64,000 bases of DNA, taken from positions 124,001 through 188,000 of the forward strand of contig NZ_FNQN01000006.1 of assembly GCF_900107645.1 (NCBI RefSeq), written 5' to 3'. Position 1 is the stretch's first letter; each line of letters starts with the position of its first letter. Shown here piece by piece: positions 52,406-61,105 of the stretch. The stretch is from Desulfuromusa kysingii. GTDB lineage: Bacteria; Desulfobacterota; Desulfuromonadia; Desulfuromonadales; Geopsychrobacteraceae. The notes beneath the pieces are model-generated. The model was not told the DNA's origin, did not search any database, and worked only from the letters and a program-made list of their open reading frames with translations. Both the position numbers and the translations under genes were made by a program.

Positions 52406-53004
52406 GGGTGCTTCTCAGCCCACTCTTGCATAGCGGTCAGTTCACCATAGGCTAAATGGGGTCTTAGGTACTGTGTTGCCACTTCACGGTAATGATCTAG
52501 TTCAGGAAACTGACGGCATAATGCCATAAGTTTCTGTTTAGCGATGTTGTCATCGACAATCGAACGCATACTCTCAATTGTTGTCATCACTGTTTTAATC
52601 TTTCTCCCCAATGTTGCCCCGATAACCACAATGGATCCCGAGGCTAAAGCGGCAATGAGACTTCCCGTAAATGATTGCTTCATGCCCATATTCAGAAGCA
52701 TCAGGGTTGTCATAATAGTCCCCAGGCAAGCCACTGAGATAATGATTATTTCAGATCTCTTAAACGCTTGTCGGTTTCCAGTTGCCAGGAGCAGGGCAAT
52801 GACAGTGCTGAGCATCACCGCAGCTGTAATGGCGTATCCAGAAAGAAAATGGTTAAAGTATAGAGTGATAAAAACAAATGCGTGTAGCACGTCTGAGATA
52901 CATGAATACTTTATCTGCGTTTTGCGCACGTCTTTGAGTGTCTGCAGCTGTGTATTTAGCTCTAAGTTCGTTAATGGTTCTTTAGTTAAGTCAAAATGGA
53001 ACAT
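52402..53004 (-). CDS. Hypothetical membrane protein (four predicted helices)
   Basis: 200 aa. Hydrophobic segments at about residues 40-60, 62-80, 88-108 and 113-132 suggest a four-helix inner-membrane protein with cytosolic N- and C-termini. The C-terminal ~65 residues are soluble and helical (IVDDNIAKQKLMALCRQFPELDHY). No family recognised. It starts 6 nt after yhbY, so it belongs to the azlC-azlD-yhbY transcript; the juxtaposition may be only operonic. Confidence 0.65.
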   Translation of the reverse strand: MFHFDLTKEPLTNLELNTQLQTLKDVRKTQIKYSCISDVLHAFVFITLYFNHFLSGYAITAAVMLSTVIALLLATGNRQAFKRSEIIIISVACLGTIMTTLMLLNMGMKQSFTGSLIAALASGSIVVIGATLGRKIKTVMTTIESMRSIVDDNIAKQKLMALCRQFPELDHYREVATQYLRPHLAYGELTAMQEWAEKHP

Positions 53005-53010
53005 AGATAA

Positions 53011-53310
53011 TTATTTAGCCGTTGGAAGCTTGATCTTCTTTTCTTCAGATTCACGATACAGAAGAAAGTTTTTACCCAAAATCTGAGCAACACAGGCATC
53101 CGTTGCCGATGCCAACTCTGCTGCAACATCTTTACGATCTCCCAGACATCCCTCTTGAAGTTTTACTTTAATTAATTCGTGACTGTTCAGAGCTTCATCC
53201 GTTGCGGCTATGATCGCTTCATTAACCTCATCCTTACCAACCATAACAACTGGCTTTAAGTGATGTCCGAGTCCACGCAGATAGCGTGCTTGTTTTCCTG
53301 TTAAGTTCAT
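53011..53310 (-). CDS. yhbY: YhbY-type CRM RNA-binding protein
   Basis: 99 aa from ATG 53310 (GGAG 8 nt before); a longer frame to 53382 runs into azlD and lacks an SD. It is one CRM (CRS1-YhbY) domain: MNLTGKQARYLRGLGHHLKPVVMVGKDEVNEAIIAATDEALNSHELIKVKL, with the conserved GxxG-like GLGH loop. In E. coli YhbY associates with pre-50S particles. It suggests a ribosome-assembly role here too, in an otherwise transport operon. Confidence 0.92.
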   Translation of the reverse strand: MNLTGKQARYLRGLGHHLKPVVMVGKDEVNEAIIAATDEALNSHELIKVKLQEGCLGDRKDVAAELASATDACVAQILGKNFLLYRESEEKKIKLPTAK

Positions 53311-53323
53311 TATTTCTCCAAAG

Positions 53324-53647
53324 TTAAATAAATAATCCTGCCAGCCAATAAAGGAGCATGCCGACAAGAACCGTTCCACCAAGGCTACGGGTTTTTAAAG
53401 CAAAGATCAATGTCGGAATAGCGACGATAAATTCAGTCTTTCCAAGTGACAAACTGCGACTGGATCCATCAGTGAAAAGACCGGGGGCCAGCAGGGCGCT
53501 TAAAATTGCAACGGGGATCAACTCTAACCAGTCTGTTAACCATTGTGGTAATTTTTTATGGGCCAGATAGATTAGTGGAAGGGTTCGGGGAAGGTAAGTT
53601 ACCAGGCCCATCCCCATAAATAAAAACAAATAATCGAAGAAACTCAT
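53324..53647 (-). CDS. azlD: AzlD-type branched-chain amino acid export subunit
   Basis: 107 aa, about four hydrophobic segments. GLVTYLPRTLPLIYL is the AzlD-type N-terminal motif. It is the small partner of AzlC, with which it overlaps by 4 nt (ATGA). Together they form a YgaZH/BrnFE-type exporter for branched-chain amino acids or related compounds. Confidence 0.9.
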   Translation of the reverse strand: MSFFDYLFLFMGMGLVTYLPRTLPLIYLAHKKLPQWLTDWLELIPVAILSALLAPGLFTDGSSRSLSLGKTEFIVAIPTLIFALKTRSLGGTVLVGMLLYWLAGLFI

Positions 53648-54351
53648 TTGTCCCTCCGGTCATGTCGTTTTAAAGCGTAACCAACCGTTGCTGCACTGAT
53701 TGAAGCCCCGACAATATAGGAGTCTCCTGGAATCAATAGATACCAGACGGTTGAGATCAGTGCCGCTAATAATCCGGTAAGAATATAGATTCTGCCATGA
53801 AGTTGAAAAACTAAAAGACAGATAAACATCCCAGTAAGGGCGTAATCTATGCCGAAGGCCCCTTTAGGGACAAGTTGTCCAACCAGGGTCCCCGTAATTG
53901 TCGCCACAATCCAGACAGTATTTGCGACGTGATTAACTGTCAGTGCTTGCCAGCGGTTCCATTGTCCCTCACGGAACTTAGACATATTAACCGCAAAACT
54001 TTCATCGGTAATTCCATAGGAAAAAACCGCCAGAAAACCACGGCTAATGCCCGAAAGATAGATAGCAAGAGCCGAACTCATCAAAGTATGGCGCAGATTA
54101 ACGATCAATGTGGTGAAGATGATCGCAGGGACAGAGGCGCTTGTCGTTATCATCGCAACACAAATAAATTGCGCGCTTCCTGCAAAGACCAGTACTGACA
54201 TCATGGCGACAGCCCACCAAGATAATCCTGCTTGCTGCGCTAAGACACCAAGAGCTAATCCAACCGGGATATAACCAAGACAGATTGGCCAAGCAGCGGA
54301 AGCACCCTGGCGTAAAGTCTCTGCGCGCCAATGTGATTCTTTTTGTTTCAT
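53644..54351 (-). CDS. azlC: AzlC-type branched-chain amino acid export subunit
   Basis: 235 aa from ATG 54351 (a TTG at 54363 would add four residues and falls in the upstream terminator). About seven hydrophobic segments. AWPICLGYIPVGLALGVLAQQAGLSWWAVAMMSVLVFAGSAQFI and NLRHTLMSSAL are AzlC/YgaZ hallmarks. First gene of the leftward azlC-azlD-yhbY-membrane-protein operon. Confidence 0.92.
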   Translation of the reverse strand: MKQKESHWRAETLRQGASAAWPICLGYIPVGLALGVLAQQAGLSWWAVAMMSVLVFAGSAQFICVAMITTSASVPAIIFTTLIVNLRHTLMSSALAIYLSGISRGFLAVFSYGITDESFAVNMSKFREGQWNRWQALTVNHVANTVWIVATITGTLVGQLVPKGAFGIDYALTGMFICLLVFQLHGRIYILTGLLAALISTVWYLLIPGDSYIVGASISAATVGYALKRHDRRDK

Positions 54352-54361
54352 AATGTCCCAC

Positions 54362-54386
54362 AAAAAAGGGCGCCAGAAAGGCGCCC
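54362..54386 (-). terminator. Terminator of the amino-acid importer operon
   Basis: GGGCGCC-loop-GGCGCCC: arms 54368-54374 and 54380-54386, loop AGAAA. On the minus strand it is followed by a run of six T (TTTTTTG), a strong intrinsic terminator just after the ATPase gene and directly before azlC. Confidence 0.88.
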
Positions 54387-54408
54387 AATAACGTTTCTGA
54401 AGAAATGA

Positions 54409-55143
54409 CTATAAAACTTGTCGGAGGAATAATTTAGCCCGCTCTTCTTGCGGCTCAATAAAGAAATGTTCAGGTGTGCCTTCTTCGACGAGTTTACCGT
54501 AATCCATAAAAAGAACCCGATCCGCAACTTCGCGGGCAAAGCCCATTTCGTGTGTAACGACGACCATGGTCATCCCTTCTCGGGCAAGTTGTTTCATAAC
54601 CTCAAGGACCTCACCAACCATCTCAGGGTCCAGAGCACTGGTCGGCTCATCAAATAGCATAACCTTCGGATCCATGGCTAAGGCACGGGCGATAGCGACA
54701 CGCTGTTGCTGACCACCCGAGAGTTGACTTGGGTAGTTGGTTTCTTTTTCTGCGATGCCTACTTTTTCGAGTAATTCTCTGGCTTTTTTTTCAGCATCAA
54801 TCCGTTTCCGCTTCCTGACCTTCATTTGTGCAAGAACCAGATTTTCAAGGACAGTTTTATGAGGAAAGAGGTTGAACTGCTGAAAGACCATTCCTACTTC
54901 GCGCCGGATTTTGTTCATGTCTGTTTTCCGATTAGCCAAATCAATGCCATCAACATGAACATGACCACCGGTTAGGGTTTCGAGTCCGTTTAAACAACGC
55001 AGATAGGTCGATTTACCCGAACCGGAAGGGCCAATGACAACCACGACCTCTCCTTGTTTTATATGCGTCGTTATGCCATCAACAGCACGCACTGTTTGAC
55101 CTCGGCCAACAAATATTTTTTCTAAATCGACTGTTTTAATCAC
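54409..55143 (-). CDS. Polar amino acid ABC transporter ATPase (GlnQ/HisP type)
   Basis: 244 aa, GTG start, overlapping the permease stop by 8 nt, GGAGG upstream. Walker [11 protein letters not shown]-loop [16 protein letters not shown], signature [16 protein letters not shown], Walker [15 protein letters not shown], switch His VVTHEMGFA. This is the PAAT-family ATPase. The third gene of a binding protein-permease-ATPase set. Confidence 0.95.
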   Translation of the reverse strand: MIKTVDLEKIFVGRGQTVRAVDGITTHIKQGEVVVVIGPSGSGKSTYLRCLNGLETLTGGHVHVDGIDLANRKTDMNKIRREVGMVFQQFNLFPHKTVLENLVLAQMKVRKRKRIDAEKKARELLEKVGIAEKETNYPSQLSGGQQQRVAIARALAMDPKVMLFDEPTSALDPEMVGEVLEVMKQLAREGMTMVVVTHEMGFAREVADRVLFMDYGKLVEEGTPEHFFIEPQEERAKLFLRQVL

Positions 55144-56089
55144 TGACTGCTAACCTCCGCTCAACCCAGGCAACCACTTGTGACAGACTGAATGTCAAAA
55201 TTAGGTACAGGAACGCAACAACAAACCAAATTTCAAAGACTGCGAACGTTGATGTGATTACCTCACGCCCACTTTTCGTCAGGTCAGTAATGGCGATAAC
55301 TGAAACCAGTGACGAATCTTTAATCAAGCTGATAAATTGGCCGGCTAATGGCGGCAATGTACGCTTGAAGGCTTGCGGCAGGATGATATAAATCATCGCT
55401 TGAGGGACATTCATTCCTAGAGAACGCGCAGCCTCCATCTGCCCTTTAGGGATAGATTGAATCCCTGCACGGATAATTTCTGCAACATAGGCTCCAGCAA
55501 AAATAGCCAAGGCAAAAATACCTGATGCTAAGCGACCAATATCCAGAACTGTACCAAGGAAAAAATAGAAAATAAAGAGCTGAACCAGTAAGGGTGTCCC
55601 CCGGATCAGTTCAATATAGGTGATCGACAATTGCCGTAGAGTTAGATTTTTGGAGACCCGACAGAGTCCGGTAACGACTCCAATAACTAAACCGATAATA
55701 CTGGCTAGAGCCGATATCCAGAGGGTAACCCAGAGACCTGTGACGAGCGGTCCAGCCTTCCAGTCCAGAATAGCACCGACAGTGTCGTCTTCCATGAGAT
55801 AATCATCAACATCAAGGTTAACGGTTTCCGTATCGACAATAAAGACGTTATCTTCGTTGTCAGAGTTATGGACGGTAATTATTGAAGTTTTACCTTTTTG
55901 TTCGATCTTTGTGACGGTACCATCAATAACCGTCTTTTTTACGTCTTTATCCTGATAAAAAAAGTATTGAGGGACACGGTTCCAACGCCAGGTGTAATCA
56001 ATTCTTTTTGTGGCAACCCAAAGTCCTAAAACAATTCCGAGTAAAACAAGGATGGTTAATAGCCACCAAAGCCAGTTTTTTGTATTCAT
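55136..56089 (-). CDS. Polar amino acid ABC transporter permease with N-terminal periplasmic insertion
   Basis: 317 aa from ATG 56089 (an upstream TTG at 56134 would add 15 residues). A first helix (~7-25) is followed by ~85 residues of mostly beta-forming, charged sequence ([39 protein letters not shown]) before the typical permease core, which has [17 protein letters not shown] and the EAA loop [23 protein letters not shown]. Standard GlnP/HisQ proteins lack the insertion. Only one permease gene is present, so a homodimer is likely. Confidence 0.9.
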   Translation of the reverse strand: MNTKNWLWWLLTILVLLGIVLGLWVATKRIDYTWRWNRVPQYFFYQDKDVKKTVIDGTVTKIEQKGKTSIITVHNSDNEDNVFIVDTETVNLDVDDYLMEDDTVGAILDWKAGPLVTGLWVTLWISALASIIGLVIGVVTGLCRVSKNLTLRQLSITYIELIRGTPLLVQLFIFYFFLGTVLDIGRLASGIFALAIFAGAYVAEIIRAGIQSIPKGQMEAARSLGMNVPQAMIYIILPQAFKRTLPPLAGQFISLIKDSSLVSVIAITDLTKSGREVITSTFAVFEIWFVVAFLYLILTFSLSQVVAWVERRLAVSD

Positions 56090-56182
56090 ATTCAAGGTAC
56101 TGGTCTTTCTGTAAACTATTTTGAATTCGCGCAAAACTAAACAGCGAGTTCAAAATTCAATTAAAAGTCAAAATCATAAAAA

Positions 56183-56216
56183 AACGGAGAATGCAGGGTG
56201 AAAGACATTCTCCGTT
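56183..56216 (-). terminator. Intercistronic terminator between binding protein and permease
   Basis: AACGGAGAATG (56183-56193) and CATTCTCCGTT (56206-56216): an 11-bp exact stem, 12-nt loop. On the minus strand it is followed by a run of T (TTTTTTTATG), so it should terminate part of the transcription after the binding-protein gene. Confidence 0.85.
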
Positions 56217-56227
56217 ATTCAATACAA

Positions 56228-57031
56228 TTATTTTTGGATTTGTTTCAACCAAGCATCACTCTGGATCCACTTGGCATAAATTTTATCGTAGGTTCCATCG
56301 CTTCTTACCTGTGTCATATAGTTATTCAACCAGTTCAGAAAGTCATGGTTACCACGACGGATAGCCCAGCCGAGTGGTTCGTAAGTAAATGGTTTATCAA
56401 GATAAACCAATTTATTTTCACCTTTTTGTGCGTAAGCAATTTCCATATAAGGGAGGTCGTAAACAAAGGCATCAATCTGCCCGTTAACCAAGTCAGTAAT
56501 CCCTTCTTGTTCTGTATCAAAAGAGATGTAACTACAGTTAGGGATCATTCTCTTGGTTGCTTTTTCACCTGTGGTTCCAAGCTTAGAACCAACTTTGTAT
56601 TTGGCATTGTTCAAATCTTTGTACGATTTAACATCGCCAGCAATTTCTTTTTTAATCAGAATCGTTTGACCAATAACTATGTAGGGATCAGCAAAGTTTA
56701 CTTTCAGATTTCTCTCCTGAGTCACTGTCATCCCACTCATGATGATGTCATATTTTTTAGTTAACAGGGCGGGGATGATGCCATCCCAAGCGGTGTTGAC
56801 TAATTCCAACTTGACGCCCATAGCTTTGGCAATTCCTTTAGCCATATCAACATCAAAGCCTATGATCTCACCTTTTTGGTTGGTCATTTCAAAAGGCATG
56901 TAACCTGGTTCCATACCAACCCGCAAAACACCACGGTCTTGGATCTCATCTAAAGTATCTGCGCTGACAATGCCAGGGAGCACAATACAAAGAGCTAACA
57001 GACAAGCAACGACAACTTTTACATGTTTCAT
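56228..57031 (-). CDS. Polar amino acid ABC transporter substrate-binding protein
   Basis: 267 aa, AAGGAG SD. Sec signal peptide MKHVKVVVACLLALCIVLPGIVSA, mature part beginning DTLDEIQDRGVLRVGMEPGYMPFEM. The SBP family 3 signature GFDVDMAKGIAKAMG and ligand-loop region (DIIMSGMTVTQERNLKVNFADPY, GTTGEKATKRM) are clear. It captures a polar or acidic amino acid in the periplasm. The exact ligand is not readable. Heavily expressed relative to the permease, judging by the terminator that follows. Confidence 0.93.
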   Translation of the reverse strand: MKHVKVVVACLLALCIVLPGIVSADTLDEIQDRGVLRVGMEPGYMPFEMTNQKGEIIGFDVDMAKGIAKAMGVKLELVNTAWDGIIPALLTKKYDIIMSGMTVTQERNLKVNFADPYIVIGQTILIKKEIAGDVKSYKDLNNAKYKVGSKLGTTGEKATKRMIPNCSYISFDTEQEGITDLVNGQIDAFVYDLPYMEIAYAQKGENKLVYLDKPFTYEPLGWAIRRGNHDFLNWLNNYMTQVRSDGTYDKIYAKWIQSDAWLKQIQK

Positions 57032-57089
57032 TGTTTTTTCTCCTTGATAATATGTAGGAATGCTAAGCCGTGTAACCGGCAGGTCAAAT

Positions 57090-57254
57090 TTAATACGACT
57101 TTCCTTCGTCCAGAAGTTCGTTAATTAACATCGGAATTTTGCATGTTGGGCAGAGAGGAAGATCAGCTCTCGGAAGATAGGTGATCTCGGTGTATCGACA
57201 TTTAGGACAGATAACCTCGATAGGCTCTTTTTTAGAGCGTTCAGTATGATCCAT
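57090..57254 (-). CDS. 54-aa zinc-ribbon protein
   Basis: Small gene, ATG 57254 to TAA 57092-57090, with a GGAG upstream. It encodes VICPKCRYTEITYLP then PLCPTCKIPML: two CxxC knuckles 16 residues apart, a compact zinc ribbon. N-terminus MDHTERSKKEP is charged. Conserved codon pattern, its own promoter-like sequence and position 58 nt before the binding-protein gene support it as real. Function unknown; a regulator or chaperone-like adapter is possible. Confidence 0.7.
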   Translation of the reverse strand: MDHTERSKKEPIEVICPKCRYTEITYLPRADLPLCPTCKIPMLINELLDEGKSY

Positions 57255-57306
57255 ACTCTCTATCTCCATAAAATCTATTAAAAAACATTGTAATCGCAGA
57301 ATTGTG

Positions 57307-57336
57307 CTTATACCATAGCGCCTTTACTGGAAACAA
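57307..57336 (-). promoter_or_regulatory. Promoter of the zinc-ribbon/amino-acid importer genes
   Basis: Minus strand: TTGTTT (57336-57331), 18 nt, then extended -10 TGG-TATAAG (core 57312-57307). It lies 52 nt before the zinc-ribbon ATG. Confidence 0.5.
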
Positions 57337-57371
57337 GAAATTAACGCTAATTAGCTTGGACTTATTTTGTT

Positions 57372-58286
57372 ATGATAAAAGCTCATAAGGTCAATAAAAG
57401 GCAATTAATTGCCGAATTGATGCTTGCCTCAGTCACAATTTTTTGGGGGGCTACTTTCCCGATAGTCAAAGATGCGATAGTCGAGATGCCGGTTATGGCG
57501 TTTCTTTGGGTGCGCTTTGCTCTCGCTGCTTTGATGCTTGCGTTTCTCGCAGGCAAGTCAGGTTTTGCGACCTTGGATCGTCGTGGGTGGCTGCTCGGGG
57601 CTGGCCTCGGTTCAGTTTTGGCTTTATCTTTTATTTTTCAAACTTTTGGTCTAGAACGGACATCGTCCGCCAACACCGGTTTTCTGACAGGTCTTGGGGT
57701 TATCTGGGTGCCACTGCTTGCTGGCCCTTTATTGAAAAAACCGGCGGCTCTTGGCTCCAAGATCGGGGTTGCATTTGCTTTGTCTGGGCTCTTCTTTCTG
57801 ACTTGGCATACGCCATGGACGATAAACTTCGGGGATCTTCTGGTCGTTATCTGTTCAATATTTATTGCTCTTCACATTCTTGGGCTTGATGTCTTTGCGA
57901 AAGGGTATGACAGTAAAGCTCTTACGTTTGTGCAGATTGCAACGGCGTCACTTCTCTATCTTGTCGGCAGTCTTTTTTTTGAGCCCGTTTCCTGGCCACA
58001 ACAATGGACGGGATCGTTGATTTTTGCTTTTCTTATCACCTCAGTCTTCGCAACAGTTTATGCTTTCTGGGCGATGACCACCTTCCAGAATCGCACCACA
58101 CCCACCAGAGCCGCATTGATTTATACCCTTGAACCTGTTTTTGCTGCACTGTTTTCAATCTGGTTAGCTGGAGATCGGCTGACTGCTATCGGTTGGTTTG
58201 GGGGCTTTATGATCGTATTCGGAATGGTTTTTGCCGAAGCATGGCCAATTTTTACAGCGAAGAAAAGGCCATTGACGAACGAATAA
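57372..58286 (+). CDS. EamA/DMT-family transporter
   Basis: 304 aa, ten hydrophobic segments in two EamA repeats (~15-145 and ~155-295). ASVTIFWGATFPIVKDAI, FLWVRFALAALML, LTGLGVIWVPLLA and IYTLEPVFAALFSIWLAGDRL are typical of the drug/metabolite transporter superfamily. The first segment GGTFP-like GATFPI and the EPV motif are conserved. Substrate unknown. No good SD precedes the ATG, so the start is less certain. Confidence 0.88.
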   Translation: MIKAHKVNKRQLIAELMLASVTIFWGATFPIVKDAIVEMPVMAFLWVRFALAALMLAFLAGKSGFATLDRRGWLLGAGLGSVLALSFIFQTFGLERTSSANTGFLTGLGVIWVPLLAGPLLKKPAALGSKIGVAFALSGLFFLTWHTPWTINFGDLLVVICSIFIALHILGLDVFAKGYDSKALTFVQIATASLLYLVGSLFFEPVSWPQQWTGSLIFAFLITSVFATVYAFWAMTTFQNRTTPTRAALIYTLEPVFAALFSIWLAGDRLTAIGWFGGFMIVFGMVFAEAWPIFTAKKRPLTNE

Positions 58287-58383
58287 TCGGTTTATAACAG
58301 CATAGCGTTTCTTTGGTCTTTACTTCCACTTTCCTTCACGTTTAATATATGCGGTTAATTTAACCCTGTAATGTTGGGATTTT

Positions 58384-60183
58384 ATGATTCAAAAAAATAT
58401 TCGAAACTTTTCTATCATCGCCCATATTGACCACGGCAAATCGACCCTTGCAGATCGCTTACTCGAAGCAACTGGGGCTCTGACTGATCGTGAGAAATCT
58501 GCTCAATATCTTGACAAGATGGAACTTGAACAAGAGCGAGGGATCACAATCAAAGCCCAATCGGTCCGGCTCAATTATCGAGCTAAGGACGGGCAGGATT
58601 ACACCCTCAATCTGATTGATACCCCGGGGCATGTTGACTTCTCTTATGAAGTCAGCCGTTCTCTGTCGGCTTGCGAAGGGGCTATGCTGGTTGTTGACGC
58701 TGCTCAAGGAGTTGAAGCGCAGACACTTGCCAACGTGTATATGGCAATTGATCAGGATCTTGAGATATTTGCCGTCCTCAATAAGATTGATTTGCCCAGT
58801 GCAGAACCTGAGCGGATCAGAGCCGAAGTTGAGGAAATTGTCGGGATTGATACGAGCGATGCCATCCTTGCCAGCGCAAAAGAGGGGATCGGCATTGAAG
58901 CAATTCTTGAAGCCATCGTACAACGGGTTCCTGCTCCTAAGGGAAATCCTGATGCCCCATTGAAGGCTCTCACTTTTGATTCCTGGTATGATTCATATCA
59001 AGGTGTCGTCGTCCTTGTTCGCGTTTTTGATGGCACCATCAAGAAGGGTGAGAAAATCAAATTGATGGCGACCGGTGGTGTTTATGAGGTCCAGAAAGTC
59101 GGTGCCTTTAATCCTCACCCGATTCAATTGTCACAACTATCGTCAGGTGATGTCGGTTTTATCATCGCTGGGATCAAAGTTGTCGAAGATGCAAAGGTTG
59201 GTGACACCATTACTCATCTTCACAACCCTGCAGCAGAGGCATTGCCGGGCTACCAAGAAGTCAATCCCATGGTTTTCTCCGGACTTTATCCAGTTGATGC
59301 AGCAGACTATGATAACTTGCGTGACGCATTGGAAAAGTTGCGTTTAAATGACGCTGCATTCTCATTTGAACCTGAAAACTCTCTGGCCCTGGGATTCGGA
59401 TTTCGCTGTGGTTTTCTTGGCCTCCTCCATATGGAAATTATTCAGGAGCGATTAGAGCGCGAATTTGGTGTGAATTTGATCACCACCGCTCCCACTGTTG
59501 TCTACAAGGTGACAACCACAAAAGGTGAACTCTTGGAAGTCGAGAGTGCTAACATGCTCCCCGAAATCCAGTTTATTGAACAAATTGAAGAACCATTTGT
59601 TCTTGCCTCAATCCATGTCCCCAACGAATTTGTCGGTCCGGTCCTCAAGTTATGTATTGAAAGACGTGGCATCCAAAGAGAAATAAAATATCTGACCGCT
59701 AACCGGGTGATGGTTGTTTATGAGATGCCACTGAATGAAATTGTTCTCGATTTCTTTGACCGACTGAAATCAATTTCTCGCGGTTACGCTTCACTTGATT
59801 ATGAACATTTGGACTTTAGAATCAGTAAGCTGGTTCGCCTGAATGTGTTGATTAATGGGGATGTTGTCGATGCACTCTCACTTATTGTCCACCAGGATAA
59901 GGCCCAACACCGAGGCCGTGATCTAGTCTCGAAAATGAAGGAGTTTATCCCTCGACAACAATATGAGGTTGCGATTCAGGCCGCTATCGGTAACAAAGTT
60001 ATTGCCAGGTCAACAGTAAAAGCGTTAAGAAAAGATGTGACCGCCAAATGTTATGGCGGTGATATAACCCGAAAACGTAAGTTGTTGGAAAAACAAAAAG
60101 CAGGCAAGAAGCGGATGAAACAAATTGGCAGCGTTGAGCTTCCCCAAGAGGCATTTTTGGCGATCCTCAAAGTCAAAGATTGA
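58384..60183 (+). CDS. lepA: Elongation factor 4 (LepA)
   Basis: 599 aa. GTPase motifs: [16 protein letters not shown] (G1), RGITI (G2), DTPGHVDF (G3), NKIDLP (G4), SAKEG (G5). Domains II-V follow, and the LepA-specific C-terminal domain ends [33 protein letters not shown]. It is the ribosome-bound translation factor linked to subunit biogenesis and stalled elongation. lepB is 30 nt downstream, the classical lepA-lepB order. Confidence 0.98.
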   Translation: MIQKNIRNFSIIAHIDHGKSTLADRLLEATGALTDREKSAQYLDKMELEQERGITIKAQSVRLNYRAKDGQDYTLNLIDTPGHVDFSYEVSRSLSACEGAMLVVDAAQGVEAQTLANVYMAIDQDLEIFAVLNKIDLPSAEPERIRAEVEEIVGIDTSDAILASAKEGIGIEAILEAIVQRVPAPKGNPDAPLKALTFDSWYDSYQGVVVLVRVFDGTIKKGEKIKLMATGGVYEVQKVGAFNPHPIQLSQLSSGDVGFIIAGIKVVEDAKVGDTITHLHNPAAEALPGYQEVNPMVFSGLYPVDAADYDNLRDALEKLRLNDAAFSFEPENSLALGFGFRCGFLGLLHMEIIQERLEREFGVNLITTAPTVVYKVTTTKGELLEVESANMLPEIQFIEQIEEPFVLASIHVPNEFVGPVLKLCIERRGIQREIKYLTANRVMVVYEMPLNEIVLDFFDRLKSISRGYASLDYEHLDFRISKLVRLNVLINGDVVDALSLIVHQDKAQHRGRDLVSKMKEFIPRQQYEVAIQAAIGNKVIARSTVKALRKDVTAKCYGGDITRKRKLLEKQKAGKKRMKQIGSVELPQEAFLAILKVKD

Positions 60184-60213
60184 CGATTCTTATAACTGAC
60201 GAGTGAGAGCATA

Positions 60214-60882
60214 ATGGCAATTTTTAAGAAGAAACAAAATTCTGTTGAGGTCAAGAAACCCTGGTATCGAGAGTGGTCAGAGGCTCTGATTGTTGCTGTT
60301 GTTTTGGCAATGATTATCCGTACTTTTTTGTTTCAGGCATTCAAAATTCCTTCTGGATCAATGTTGGATACACTTTTAATTGGTGATCACCTGCTGGTGA
60401 ACAAGTTTATTTTTGGCACCAAAATTCCTGGTATTGATGGTCGTTACCTGAAGGTGCGCAATCCTGAACGTGGTGATGTCATCGTTTTTGAATTTCCTGG
60501 CGATGAAGGGAAGTCATATTTTGAACGGCGTGATTTTATCAAGAGAGTGATTGGCCTTCCTGGAGATGTCATCGAGGTCAAAGCTAAGCAAGTTTTTGTG
60601 AACGGCGAGCCATTTACTGTTCCTTATGAAATTCACAAAGATCAGGAAGTGATCCCTCCCGTTGCGAGTCCTCGCGATTTTACCGGTCCCATTAAGGTTC
60701 CTGAAGATAGTTATTTTGTCATGGGTGATAACCGCGACTTTTCCTATGATAGTCGTTTTTGGGGCTATGTTCATAAATCAAAGGTTAAAGGTTTAGCCTT
60801 TATTAAATATTGGTCTTGGAATGCAGAAGGGAGTTTGTTACATAAAATCAGATTCTCACGCATTGGAAGGCTGATAAACTGA
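60214..60882 (+). CDS. lepB: Signal peptidase I
   Basis: 222 aa. One N-terminal membrane helix (residues ~23-41, LIVAVVLAMIIRTFLF). Catalytic Ser49 is in IPSGSMLDTL and the general base Lys110 in RRDFIKRVIGLPGD. The box FVMGDNRDFSYDSRFWGYV matches region E. It cleaves Sec/Tat signal peptides on the periplasmic face. Co-transcribed with lepA; the operon end is followed by the pyr leader. Confidence 0.96.
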   Translation: MAIFKKKQNSVEVKKPWYREWSEALIVAVVLAMIIRTFLFQAFKIPSGSMLDTLLIGDHLLVNKFIFGTKIPGIDGRYLKVRNPERGDVIVFEFPGDEGKSYFERRDFIKRVIGLPGDVIEVKAKQVFVNGEPFTVPYEIHKDQEVIPPVASPRDFTGPIKVPEDSYFVMGDNRDFSYDSRFWGYVHKSKVKGLAFIKYWSWNAEGSLLHKIRFSRIGRLIN

Positions 60883-60913
60883 TTGATGTGGGCTTATTTT
60901 AATAATTTATTGA

Positions 60914-60942
60914 TTGACTTATCTTTTCTGTAATTGTTAATT
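60914..60942 (+). promoter_or_regulatory. Candidate pyr operon promoter
   Basis: TTGACT (60914-60919), 17 nt, TTAATT (60937-60942); the -10 is weak. A TAAAAT at 60961-60966 is an alternative -10 without a good -35. Either would start transcription upstream of the PyrR-loop-like hairpin. Confidence 0.35.
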
Positions 60943-60971
60943 TTTTGAAAAATTTGTAACTAAAATATTAA

Positions 60972-61003
60972 CCCTTTAATTTGGTCCGAGAGATCAGCAA
61001 GGG
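60972..61003 (+). promoter_or_regulatory. PyrR-binding-loop-like stem-loop
   Basis: Lower stem CCCTT (60972-60976) with AAGGG (60999-61003); asymmetric internal loop; upper stem TGGTC (60982-60986) with GATCA (60992-60996) and loop CGAGA. The TCC-GAGAG core and the two-tier stem resemble the PyrR binding loops of pyr mRNAs. The 3' arm AAGGG is also the SD of the leader frame that follows. Confidence 0.65.
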
Positions 61004-61011
61004 ATAAAACG

Positions 61012-61056
61012 ATGAAAACACTTTATAAAAATAGATATAACGCCTGTACAGTTTGA
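61012..61056 (+). CDS. Predicted pyr leader peptide (14 codons)
   Basis: ATG 61012 to TGA 61054-61056 encodes MKTLYKNRYNACTV. SD AAGGG ends 8 nt before the ATG. The stop lies in the loop of the terminator, so a ribosome finishing the peptide would cover the terminator's 5' arm and keep it from pairing. No regulatory run of codons is evident, so the act of translation, not the amino acids, would matter. Real translation is not proven. Confidence 0.55.
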   Translation: MKTLYKNRYNACTV

Positions 61057-61075
61057 GCTGTACAGGCGTTTTTTT
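61039..61075 (+). terminator. Terminator/attenuator before pyrR
   Basis: AACGCCTGTACAG (61039-61051), loop TTTGAG, exact complement CTGTACAGGCGTT (61058-61070), then a T-run to 61075. A 13-bp perfect stem 31 nt before the pyrR ATG; also closes lepA-lepB. Confidence 0.92.
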
Positions 61076-61105
61076 GTGTCTGTCCCTTTCTTCAGGAGGA
61101 TTATT

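Noticed and set aside
61076-61105. Upstream start for PyrR
   Set aside because: The extra ten residues would be translated from the T-run of the terminator; the ATG at 61106 has AGGAGGA.
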